A stretch of 64,000 nt of DNA from Myrica gale (lineage: Eukaryota; Streptophyta; Magnoliopsida; Fagales; Myricaceae): positions 22,266,874-22,330,873 of the forward strand of contig OZ005607.1 in NCBI GenBank assembly GCA_963930655.1, given 5' to 3'. The notes below the pieces were generated by a model. It did not search any database. It was given only the letters and a program-made list of their open reading frames with translations, and was not told where the DNA came from. The position numbers were made by a program, and so were the translations under genes. This document shows, in pieces, positions 47,350-57,663 of this stretch (positions are counted from its first letter, which is position 1; each line of letters begins with the position of its first letter).

Positions 47350-47993
47350 TTTTTTGTCAGAATGACTGAGAAAGAATGACAAAAGAGTAGTGAGTGAATT
47401 TACAAATTAGGTTTATGCATTTTTTTTTGGTAACGATTGAAATCTCATATGGTGAGACTATCCTAGTGCGGTGTCTATCTAGCGTGCGCGTAAACTTTGA
47501 AGAGTAGCGCAGTTATTCATCACCTACTATAGATTTATGCAAAGTTTTCTTTCACGAAAGAACCAAACCACACGCATAAAAACTTTTGGAAGACCAACTC
47601 TGTTTGGATATTTTTATGCTAATATTTGTATTAAAAATATTTTTTTTGAAGTTCATGTAGATCTTATTAGAGTTTGTAAAAAGTAGCTGTCTAAAAATTT
47701 CCATTAATTTCTTATGCTTGAACAAACAGAGGTCAAAACTTTGGAAGACATATTGGGGGCGAGTTTTTTTGGATGTCTTAAGTGGTGGTTGCAAACCAAA
47801 ATTTTGGGAATATCAACATTTTGATTTATAAGAGTTGATTAGAAAGTAAAGAAAAATATAATTTTTGTAAATTTTTTATATTTATTACAATGAAAAAACA
47901 GATGATTTGATAGGAAAAAGGAGATTATTTTAGAGTGTGAAAGATTCATTTCAGTTCACTTATAAGCTAAAAGTCATGAAATTTGAAGGCCCA
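47350..47993. other. No gene recognised
   Basis: AT-rich flank of the family-B element; ends in AATTTGAAGGCCCA, similar to the TNL upstream segment. Confidence 0.4.
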
Positions 47994-48620
47994 CACTACA
48001 ACATTTTTTACTTTCAGTGGCGAAATTTTTCGTCGCTGAAAGTATCTGTTTCGTCGCTAAAGGTCTTCAGCGACGAATTTTTTTCGTCGCAAAGTCGTCG
48101 CTGAAACGCCGTCGCAGAAAGTTATCCGCGACGGAATTGTGGACCCGACGCAAAAACCGAACCTTCAGCGACGAAATTATTTTCGTCGCTGAAGGTTGGA
48201 CTTTCAACGACGAAAATTTTCGTCGCCGTTACGTATAAACTTTCGTCGCTAAAGTAAATTTTCGTCGCTGATAGGTGACCACAATTAACCTTTTGTGACG
48301 AACATGTCGTCGCTGATACGTGTTCGAACAAAACATTTCGTTCGAACAAATGTTTTTGCGACGACAATTATCGTTGCAGTTACGGACATATATAACGACG
48401 AATTCGTAATTCGTCACAAAGTTCGTTCGAACTCACTTCTCGTTCGAACAATATTATGGTTCGAACGAGAAATAACTGTTCGAACAATAGTTTGTTATTA
48501 TTTCGTTACGAAATTTTTCCGTCGCTAAAAGTCTATGATGTTCGAACGAGTTATGTGTGTTCGAACCAGTTACCCGTTCGATATGCAGTTCGAACGTGTT
48601 ATCTTTTTACAGCAACTCCC
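47994..48620. repeat. 3' subterminal region of the family-B element
   Basis: Repeats of TTTCGTCGCTGAA/TTCAGCGACGAA (48000-48290) and about ten GTTCGAAC-type octamers (48320-48600). Confidence 0.85.
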
Positions 48621-48866
48621 AATAATAAACCTGATGTTCTCAATTTACAAACACCAAATCCAATATTTAAGCAACCTCTCAACCAACACAAGCTTGTAAT
48701 ACATTCTTCAACATCTTTATCATTCTCAAATTACAAATACTTCAATACACAAATCCAAGATGAAGTAAAATAAGTGTATCTAGTTAACATAAATTAAGAT
48801 GTAATAAACTGTTTCAAAATAACACGAAATGTCTCAAAAACTCATCATTTGCCAATGAAGTCCTAC

Positions 48867-49848
48867 CTATGATCCTCGTTGTGCAAATAGTGTCTTAAGT
48901 TGTTCAAGTTGCTCTTGAATTTGCCTTTGCGCCTCCTGCATTTCTACTTGTTGGTTTTTTAAGTCATCATACTCGCTCTGCCTTGACTTCAACTCTTCTA
49001 TGGTAGCTTTAGCTGCCTCTAACTCACGAAGAAGCTCGGGATCCCTTTGTATGGACATAGTAGATGATGAGGCAATAATAGGTTTAACGGAGCGACCTAA
49101 ACCTCTCACATAGCCAGGTTTTTTCCCAAGCACTTGAGTAAAAACGTCAACATCTTTTGGTGCTTCTGACTCTATGGTTGATTGGGATTGGATCTCAACC
49201 ATCTTCTCCTACAATCATAAAACTAAATTATGGATTGTATTAATCTAAATAGACTAACTTTAGAAAATAATATGACAAAATTTACTTACATAATTTTCTC
49301 TAGCAGCATCAGAGACCCATCCTTCGCCATTTTTTTTATGATGCGTCTTACTGTATAAATCTGCAGCTGTTGGTGTTCCACCCTCAGAGTCTTGCTGTAC
49401 AATTCATAAGTTAAAAAAAATTATTAAATCAATGAAAATAAAATGTGGTAATAATTATTTAATATACTTACCAATTTCTTTCTATGCCAAACAAATGGTC
49501 TACAACCTCCAGTGTGGTGCACCTTCAATTTCGATCTATTATTGGTATTAATTCAACTACGCTCCTGCAAATGAAATAACCTCCATAATTTGCTTATCAT
49601 TAAAAAAAATGTTGTTGCTTTTCATGAAACAATTACCTGATAAGTAGGTTGGGAGAAGAGCTCACAACATGCAATCCAGTTTTCTTGAGACGTATCGACA
49701 TAAGGATGTTGCAAAGCTTCATCCTTACTCCCAAACTTCTTAAAATGTTTATGTAGTTTCGCCTTGTGATTTTTGAAAGCCGCATTCATTATAGAGTTCA
49801 CAGTTTCTCTATCTTCCTGTCGATCATAATTGACTGAGATCGGTCCGG
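48867..49848 (-). CDS. Transposase_24 C-terminal half, four open exons
   Basis: Minus-strand exons 49637-49848 (NYDRQEDRETVNSIMNAAFK, ENWIACCELFSQPTYQ), 49472-49564 (INTNNRSKLKVHHTGGCRPF), 49290-49394 (GGTPTAADLYSKTHHKKNG) and 48867-49208 (DVFTQVLGKKPGYVRGLG, then a coiled coil ending AQRGS). All are free of stops and have GT/AG borders. This is the CACTA accessory protein lacking its N-terminal exons. It is joined to the Transposase_32 exon at about 49848 in a different frame, so a fused transcript would stop at 49824 unless translation restarts (an ATG lies at 49202). It is presumed nuclear; whether it is made is unknown. Confidence 0.65.
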
Positions 49849-50390
49849 TGATGTTTTGGCGCCACGTCCCAAACTATGATAAGATGAAGCATCCGAAAGA
49901 ATGGTGTCAGATCTCGGTGACATATAACTGTTGATGGCACAATCATATCTTCACCCGTAACTTCCTTCCACACTTCTTCCGGTGTCATGTCAAACGGAGG
50001 GCCAATAGTCGGGTATGTCGGCTCCTGGGGTCTGAGTAATCCAATAAACTGAGCAACAATATTAGCTGATAGAGTGAAAAAGACTCCCCTCACTTGGATA
50101 GTCAACTCTTCAACAATAGCATCAACAGTAATAACTTGTGCATAGAACTCACGCACAAGATCGATGTATACGTCACCAGTAGCTTCGAGAAACTGAGCCC
50201 ATCCTCTTTCCTCAAAGTTAAACTGTATGCTCTGACCTTCATACTCCAACTCATTGAAATCCCGCAAACGAACAGCTCGCTCTATAACAACCGGTCTCTT
50301 GTAAATCAATGATTGATGTTGAGCTACAGATAACGTCTCTCTAGATTGAGCCGTTTGTGAAGATGATGGTACACGTCTTCTTGGTGCCAT
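49824..50390 (-). CDS. Transposase_32-like protein, 188 codons, truncated
   Basis: Opens MAPRRRVPSSSQTAQSRE, then VVIERAVRLRDFNELEYEGQ, the DLVREFYAQV block, VRGVFFTLSANIVAQFIGLL, YPTIGPPFDMTPEEVWKEV and RMLHLIIVWDVAPKHH. The first 180 residues have no stop and fit the putative plant transposon protein family; the intact protein would be longer, as the plus-strand copy at 56331 shows. A deletion after KHH joins it to Transposase_24 sequence and adds a short out-of-frame tail. Function in transposition is unknown; it shares its basic N-terminus and R-E-F-Y block with the family-A protein. Confidence 0.72.
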   Translation of the reverse strand: MAPRRRVPSSSQTAQSRETLSVAQHQSLIYKRPVVIERAVRLRDFNELEYEGQSIQFNFEERGWAQFLEATGDVYIDLVREFYAQVITVDAIVEELTIQVRGVFFTLSANIVAQFIGLLRPQEPTYPTIGPPFDMTPEEVWKEVTGEDMIVPSTVICHRDLTPFFRMLHLIIVWDVAPKHHRTDLSQL

Positions 50391-50399
50391 TTTGAAAGC

Positions 50400-51590
50400 T
50401 ATAAAATAATTTAAACTAAAATTAGTTCGTATATAAATAATAAATTGATTACGTAAATAATAATAGAAAAATTACCAAGTTTCTAAATAAAATAATAGAG
50501 AATCTAAAACTATCTTACAATATGTTATTAATCATAGGAGACAATTAATAAAACAAAATACATGTAAATAATAACCATAAGGAACTTATAACAAGAACAA
50601 ACAATGAAATATCATGCCATGCACATAATCAAGATGAGGAAAACATAATCATGATCATGGACCAAATCAGAATTAGACACTAGTGGAGTCAATTACACAA
50701 ATAATTTTTTAGGACCAAAATGAGGAAAACGGGAAAAAAATTATGTTAATTAACCGAAGTTCTACAAAATTTCATGTAATACTACTTAATTAAGAAAGTT
50801 TTCATCCAATTGAAAAATACATTTTTTATATTTATATTGATAAAAACAATATAATTTGATGGAAAAAGAAAAAATATTTTATAATTAATTTATTAGACTA
50901 AATTTTTAAGCAGCCAAACACCAGATTCTTCAGTTATTATTAAAGTACATATACAACATACCTATTAAATACATCGCCTAAGGTTGATTTTTTTCTTCAA
51001 GTTTTTTATTTTTTATTCGCCTTCTGTCAATTAAGTCCAATTGTCAATACAAAAAAGAATAAGTCTAATAAACGTTTAACATGATCATCCATGCACTTAT
51101 ATAATTAAAAAAACTCTGCTCCAAACAAATAAATAAAGCAATTTCAAATGGCTCGTCATATACTAAAGAATCTAGTAATGAATCTCGTCCAATTCTGATT
51201 TGTTAAACTTAATTTTTTTATTAAACAAAAATTCACTTAAAATTCCTGTGAAGATTGTGTGAAAGGAAAGCTACAAGAAATAACATTCATAGTAGAAGTG
51301 CAAAAAATCATAATAGAAGTCCAAAAATTCACTTAAACAAAAATTCACTTAAAATTCTCACGGTTGATAACATAGATACAAGGAAAATGATACTAGCGGA
51401 ATGAAATGCTATCGGTATGAAAGGAAGCAAAATGCATGCTCATAGTAGAAGTTCAAGACCGAACACTATGTAAAATAACGAACCATGAAATAAAATCCTA
51501 TGTACCTGAGGAAGGAAGATGAGAAAATGGAGTGGAGAAAATGGAAGCCTCTATCGATCGAATGAAATGTTTGCTACGAAATTGCCGTTT
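50400..51590. other. AT-rich leader/intron region of the family-B element
   Basis: No gene; very AT-rich, with a short direct repeat (AAAAATTCACTTAAA, 51230 and 51325-51350). Confidence 0.5.
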
Positions 51591-51599
51591 TTATGAAGA

Positions 51600-52722
51600 G
51601 TTTATGAAGAGTATCGCCTGCTTGGTTCGAACAGTTAGCTTTTAAAACAAACCAGAACGGTTCGCGAGGTGGACGACGATTGGAAACTCGTTCGAACTCA
51701 CCTCTCAGTTCGAACGACAATCGCACAGATGGCACAAATCAAAGGTCCACAATTGCCATGTGGCGGAATCCTGCATTGTAGTTCGAACCACGTTTGACAC
51801 TCGTTCGAACGACGTCAGGCGTTGCAGGAAACGAAAAGACGTTGCCTGCAACGCCTAAATCAATGATGAGTAAAAAAGGGCCACGTTTCGACTTGGTTCG
51901 AACGACAACGTGTTCGAACTAACTACGCACAGATGGCACAAATCAAAGGAACACAATTGCCATGTGACGGAATCCTGCATTTTCGTTCGAACTATGAAAC
52001 TTGGTTCGAACAAGTACAGGCGTTGCAGAAAAAAAAAAAGAGGTTGCCTGCAACGCCTCAATCAATAACAAATAATAAAGGGACACGTTTCGTATTCTGG
52101 TTCGAACTCGTTAAGTTCGTTCGAACTAGATCAGGTGTTGCAGGCAAAGAAAAGACGTTGCCTGCAACGCCTCAGTCATCAATAAAAGAGTATAACGATT
52201 CACATTCGTTCGAACTGAGAGTCTGTTCGAACACGTATATGATAATTGGCGCGTCTTTATATTAACTAATCACAGATGGACACCAGTCTCAAGTTCGAAC
52301 ATATTCCTATCGCGTTCGCACAAGTAATGCTTGGTCGAACCGAACACTTTGTTCGAACAGATTATGATTCGGCGACGAAAATAGTTTGTTCGAACTGACC
52401 AATCAGTTCGAGCGGTCCGTTTTAGTTTTGCGACGAAAATAGTTCGTGACAGAAAATATATCTGGTTCGAACGGACTTAGTTTGTTCGAACGAATCTGCG
52501 TGTAATTATTTATTAATATAATTTATTTTCTACTAGTTCGAACGGATGTAATTCGTTCGAACGGTTGTTTCGGCAACGGTTTTTCTTGGTTCGTCGCTGA
52601 CGGAGTTCCGTTCTCCAAATCAGCGACGAACTTCACATTCCGTCGCTGAAACTCTACTTTCAGCGACGAAATTGTATTCGTCGCTGAAAAATTCGTCGCT
52701 AAAAGTCTAATCTGTTGTAGTG
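51600..52722. repeat. 5' subterminal region: GTTCGAAC motifs, 204-bp units and hairpins
   Basis: More than twenty GTTCGAAC-type octamers. A unit starting CACAGATGGCACAAATC recurs at 51724 and 51928 (period 204). Three hairpins with stems AGGCGTTGCAGG/CCTGCAACGCCT lie at 51817-51856, 52018-52058 and 52133-52172. TTCGTCGCTGA repeats occur from 52590 to the terminus. Confidence 0.88.
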
Positions 52723-52725
52723 CCA

Positions 52726-54719
52726 CTACTACTCACTCTTAACCTAAAAGTCTTGGAATTGAAGGCCCACCATTGACAATCGAACGTGGTTGAAAAGTAT
52801 ACAACTTAAAGCAACTCAAAATTTCCAGCCAATTTGATTATGGGTTGAACTAACACCCCAATCTCAAACCCTATGAACTATGACTCGTTACAAATCGTCT
52901 CCATAATCTACGTCAACTATTACGATTCGGTTCGAAACTCAAATTTTCCGTTATGTCTCACCCCTTCCATCCCACATGAGCAACAAGTGGGACCCTTCTT
53001 ACGCGAATTTACTAAACTGCCCACAGCCCACGCAAGTTGCTTTTTCAATTTCCCTCCGTTATCCCCACTTTGATTTCCTGTTTGTTTCCAAAGAATGTTC
53101 TTTCTCAATAAGAAGAAAGTTGAGTTTGTGCAATCCTCAGTCAGAACTGGTGGGGGACTCGGAATTGCATTTGCAATGAGTAAAGGGGTTCTGCTTGTTT
53201 CGTAGAGCACAATATCTAGATTAATGGGTTCCTGCTTGTTTCGTAGAAGACAATATTTAGAATAATGTTTTCGTAGAAAGTTTTTCATTTATCGCAAATT
53301 GGGGGTATTTTGAACCTAGCAATATTGGGCTTCCTGTTTTCTTATTCTAGTATGTGTTTTGTTTAGCTGATTTGATAGTTATAAGTAGCATTAGATACAA
53401 AGGTGTGATGATCACGCTGATATGCTTTGATAGAGCAGCCAATGTTCTCTTCGGGTGCTCAAGTACTGATGAGTTCTTCGCCTTCACCAAGCTTCACCAA
53501 AGTTCACTTCGTCTAACGAAGGATCGATGTTCCATGGCTCAAATGTGCTTGAATAAGATTCTGTGCACAATCTCTTCTATTCCATAGAACGAAACTTCAA
53601 AGGAAGAACCTTTTCATCTGTCGTTTAGAGATTTGGAGCCAAAGGGAAATGGAGAGAAGATAGGGTCGGTATCGATTTGAACTTGAGATTGGGTCCTTCT
53701 GTGGGTGCCCAATAGAAGGAGTCCTTGGCGAAGAATGGGGACCTAAGTGCGTGAAGCTTTGTGGGTAAAGTTTCTAAAAGCGGTTCAGTGGCGGAGTTTG
53801 CGGATGTTTTAGTTGAAAGCAGTGAAGTTGGGCAAGAAACTGAGAAAATCAATGAAGAAGATAGTGGCGTGGGCAATTTAGTATTTTGCGTAAAGAGGGT
53901 CTCACGTGTTGTTTATCTAGGATGGAAAACATCGCACATAATAGAGAAATCGGGTGGGGACTGACTGGTAACAGTAGAGGAATATTGAAGAGGTGAGTCA
54001 TCACGGGTTAAAGATTAGGGGGTTTTTAAGACTTGTGTGTGTTAGTTCGAGGGAGAAAATTATAATTAACCCTTTGGTTATTTAATACAACCTGAATATA
54101 AAACCTTTGAAGGTGATGACTAATTCGTGATTGGAGCCGCAGATTAAACTCAACGGAACATCCGATATATATGTTACCCTAATAAAACATTCATTTTTAT
54201 ACTCAAGATTACTTTCCTATGGATTCATGTAACAACATGTTTCTCATTCTTTAGCCAAAAACGATATGGGGCAGGATTAAGAGAACATAATTGATTGGGT
54301 GGTACCTAAATCATGGAACCACCCCTTTATTCCATATTTTGCATCTTAGCTCTGTAGGATTATGCAGGGAAAAATGAAAAATCTTAGAACAAAATATTAT
54401 TATGCATGGATGACATGAACTGCCTAAACAAGAATTTATCATCAGTAAACAAACAAAGCTATTACACACTAAACGCATTCGGGATTACATCACTGAAGAG
54501 TAAAACTTAATTTAGGACAAGACCTGAATAAGGAAAAACAGCTAACTAGTGTTTTTTTGTTTTTTTCTTTCTTGTTTTGCATAGGCAGAAAAAAACAGCT
54601 AACTAGTTTGTGTGCTTTCCCTCTACTGCTTTCTTCAGATCTTCCTAGCTTGTGGCGCGATTACATCTTCAAGTGTTTCATATTCCACAATCACCACTTG
54701 CCAGTGAAAACGTTATGAG
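52726..54719. other. Flanking DNA, no gene assigned
   Basis: 52740-52800 is again similar to the TNL upstream segment (CTTGGAATTGAAG). 52920-53590 and 53620-53970 have mid-sized ORFs (122 codons minus, 77 and 67 codons plus) that I cannot match to any family. 54100-54700 is AT-rich with a short AACAGCTAACTAGT repeat. Confidence 0.4.
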
Positions 54720-54875
54720 TTTTTTTTTTTTTTTTCAAGAAGGGTCATTCAAAGCAGGCACTTTATAAACACACCATCTATTGGACTACACGGCTCAAGC
54801 CCTACACAAACCAAAGAACTCGGAGTACAACAATGCTAACCAGGCCAAAATATTAAGAGTTGTGACTGAGAGTTA

Positions 54876-55211
54876 TAAAAGGGTAATTCTTCAATGGCAG
54901 TCTCATCCAAATAAAATACCCGCAAAGATTTCATAATAATGTATCTGGGATCTTCTTCAAACTTGAACAAAGTCCAGAAAGATACAAATATTCAAGAGAT
55001 TCTAAGATGATCTTATCAGAAAGGTTTTTAAGACATTTGCAACCATGTAAATTCAATCGTCTAAGCCTTTTGAGAACTCCAATGGATGTGTGTACTTTAG
55101 ATAGACTTGTACAACCTTCAAGATCCAGTATCTCAAGATTTGGGACTCCAGTGAAATCTGGTATCTCCATCAAGCTCTTAGAGCCACAAAGGTCAAAACA
55201 TTTCAAGTTGC
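54876..55211 (-). pseudogene. TNL LRR-exon fragment
   Basis: Minus-strand CFDLCGSKSLMEIPDFTGVP, NLEILDLEGCTSLSKVHTSI and GVLKRLRRLNLHGCKCLKNL closely match residues ~650-735 of the intact TNL, continuing in a shifted frame to about 54876 (ETAIEELP). It begins right at the LINE RNase H sequence (CATTTCAAGTTG|CATCGG at 55211) and lacks the exon's splice site. Confidence 0.85.
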
Positions 55212-55214
55212 ATC

Positions 55215-56175
55215 GGGAAAGCCTTAACCGCCTCCATAACACTCAGTGAGTCTCCCTCTTCAAAGCCTCCCCAACACCCAGTTTGAGAGCTTCTGCTTCT
55301 CCTTCCATCGGCTATGAACAAGCAACACGACCAACAACCGCATGAACCACTCAGCCCTAAGAGTCTACAAACTGCTGCTATAGCCGAAAAGTCTTGTCTA
55401 ATTGCAGCATCAACATTGATTTTAATAATATGGGGACGGGGGACGCCAGAGAGATGATTGAGGGTCAATCCCCTTACACGTCCAGGCCTCCAAATGCTCG
55501 AAACTGACTCTGCATACCCTGCGTGCTACCTCTTGAATCTCTTCCTTTTTTCCCCCATGAACAGCAGCATTCCGACTCGCCCAAACTAGATCAGTAGCGT
55601 TTGCAACGAAAATTTGGAAGGACTGTTTTTCTGTGATTGGGATACCCAACTTGATAACCGAATTCACAATGACCTGAATCCACTCAAATTAATTCTCCAC
55701 ATTCATAGCAGCAATATTTAAAGCCCACTGAGAGTCCCTCCAGACTACCTGCTAACAAGACATTTTAAAAATAAATGAGAGCTGGTTTCAATCTCTCGTT
55801 CACAAAAAATACAGCAGTTCCCTTCATTCTCCATCGTGCCAAACATGCTGGCCATTTTCCCTCGTCTGGGAAAAATGTCCCAGTACACCCTCCACAAGAG
55901 CAATTTAAGCCTCTCATTCATCTTGATAATTCAGAGCTCCTTTCAGCACCTAGTCTGCTCACCGGATGGGCATATCATTCTCTCCCGAAACAACACACGA
56001 TACATAGAGCATATCGAAAAATTCCCTGACTTCTCATGCACCCAGATCAGCTCATCTTGCTTGGACTAAGCCAGAGCTTTCAGCTTCAAAATTTCCTCTG
56101 CCGAAGCTGGAGCAAACACATTTCACAACAATCCTGCATCCCATCTCCCAGAATCAGGCTCAACTAATTATGTAA
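55215..56175 (-). pseudogene. LINE ORF2 C-terminus (zf-RVT and RNase H-like)
   Basis: Minus strand: a worn zf-RVT-like stretch (56030-55740; GHFSQTRENGQHVWHD, SSHLF-type end), then NSVIKLGIPITEKQSFQIF and NATDLVWASRNAAVHGGKKE (55667-55480), then PHIIKINVDAAIRQDFSAIA and EGDSLSVMEAVKAFPMQ (55445-55215), the RVT_3 RNase H-like domain. Several stops and frame changes. Reverse transcriptase and endonuclease domains are absent. Confidence 0.7.
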
Positions 56176-56330
56176 CGTTGTAGATATAGGTAAAATAGTT
56201 TACGCTGATTCATATTTATTTTGCTACAAATAGTTTCTTAGTTGTATCCTTATGACTTTATTTAGATAATCACTTTATTTTGAATATATAATAATTAATT
56301 TTAGCTTGAATTCTTTTGCAGCATTCAAAA

Positions 56331-57130
56331 TGGCACCAAGAAGACGTCCACCCTCAGCTTCACAAGCGACTCAATCTAGAGAGTTATTGTCTCTAGCTCA
56401 GCATCAAGAGTTGATTTACAAGAGACCAGTTGTTATTGAGTAAGTTGTTCGCTTGAGGGTTTTCAACGATTTGGAGTATGAAGGTCACAGCATACAGTCT
56501 AACTTTGAGCAGAGGGGACGGGCTCAGTTTCTCGAATCTACGGCTGAGGTATATGTCGATCTGATGCGTGACTTCTAGGCACAAGTTCTCATTGTTGATG
56601 CCAATATTGAGGAGCTAACTATCCAAGTGAGGAGAGTCTTTTTCACGCTATCTGCTAATATTATTGCTCATTTTATTGGATTACTAAGACCCAAGGTGCC
56701 AGCATACCCGACCATTGGCCCTCTATTTGACATGACACTAGTAGAAGTGTGGAAGGAAGTGATGGGTGCAGATATGACTGTGTCATTTATATTGATATAC
56801 CATCGAGAAATGACATTAGTCTTTGGAATGCTTCATCTTATTGTCGTTTGGGACGTGGCGCCGAAACATCATTAGACCAACTTTAATTTCGAGTGCGGAT
56901 TCTTTCTAGTTATGGGTGCGCGTCAGACTCCGATTGATCTCCCAGCTCTTATTGATCAGCAAATTCTTCGAGATGCACGGTCTACATCCGAGCGAGATGG
57001 TCTCCCAAATGGCTTGCTAATCTCGCACATGCTGGTCACTGCTGGTGTTCCTATTTTGCCTGATGAGAAGATATGATCTCCAATTGGGCCAATATGTAGT
57101 AGTACGTTCAGTCGCAGTACATCCGAGCGA
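56331..57130 (+). pseudogene. Transposase_32-like protein, decayed
   Basis: MAPRRRPPSASQATQSRELL at 56331, with stops near 56441 and 56577, then the open part 56627-56875 (VFFTLSANIIAHFIGLL, YPTIGPLFDMT, LIVVWDVAPKHH), a stop, and a continuing segment DLPALIDQQILRDARSTSER and GLLISHMLVTAGVPILPDE. The continuation past KHH shows the family-B protein is normally well over 240 residues. A TTTTGCAG acceptor lies at 56322. Confidence 0.65.
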
Positions 57131-57663
57131 GATGGTCTCCCACATGGCTTACTTTGTTCTTGGTTGTTTAATTCCTCGAAGGGATTGGAGTACTTGATGT
57201 TTGTTTAATGATTATGTTTAATGATTTTGCATAACTTGATGTATTCTTTGAATGTATCATATTATCCTTAGACCAGTTTGAGAATTATTGTATGATGCAA
57301 GTTTGGACAGTTTGAGATTATACGCTTTTATATTGAATGCAATTGGCTGATGTTATCTTTCATCTCTTAATGTAGATATTTCGATCGAATCTTCCTTTTG
57401 TTCTCTGGGTATATCGGTACTAAGTCGTTGTGAATCGTTGAACATAATCAACAATTCACAACCACTTAGTACAATGCATATACTTGGAGATGCTGCCAAA
57501 ATTTCTTCCGGGGTGAAGGATAACATCAGTTATTTTGCAATGCAATACAGAACGTATAGTCTTGAATGTGATTGGACCAACTATTTATTGGCAAGAAGAT
57601 GAAAGTCATATTGCTTGTCTTAGTAAGCTTTGTTGTTTGTTGTGTTTTTTAAGGGTGAGAAAG
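57131..57663. other. Spacer before tnp2
   Basis: No gene. It contains the GTTTGAGAATT, ATTGTATGATG and GGTGAAGGATAACATC segments that parallel the spacer before tnp2 in family A. Confidence 0.45.

Larger units (their letters stand above)
47994..52722 (-). mobile_element. Complete family-B CACTA element with CCA target duplications
   Basis: CACTACAACATTTTTTAC starts at 47994 and the inverted CACTACAACAGATTAGAC ends at 52722. CCA lies on both sides (47991-47993 and 52723-52725). Length 4729 bp. Genes run on the minus strand: a Transposase_32 ORF, then directly the 3' exons of a Transposase_24 gene. tnp2 and DUF4216 are absent, so it would need a transposase supplied by another element. Both subterminal regions are packed with GTTCGAAC and TTCGTCGCTGAA-type motifs. 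Matching duplications and open frames suggest recent insertion. Confidence 0.92.
54720..56175 (-). mobile_element. LINE (non-LTR retrotransposon) 3' region with an embedded TNL LRR piece
   Basis: A run of T at 54720-54735 would be the poly(A) tail on the minus strand. 54738-54870 is a possible 3' untranslated stretch. The far side (55215-56175) encodes a zf-RVT-like and RNase H-like region of LINE ORF2. Between them lies a TNL LRR-exon fragment. The 5' part of the LINE is missing. No convincing target duplication. Confidence 0.6.

Noticed and set aside
52920-53964. Possible gene(s) from 67-122-codon ORFs
   Set aside because: No recognisable domain, and no consistent exon structure or codon pattern.
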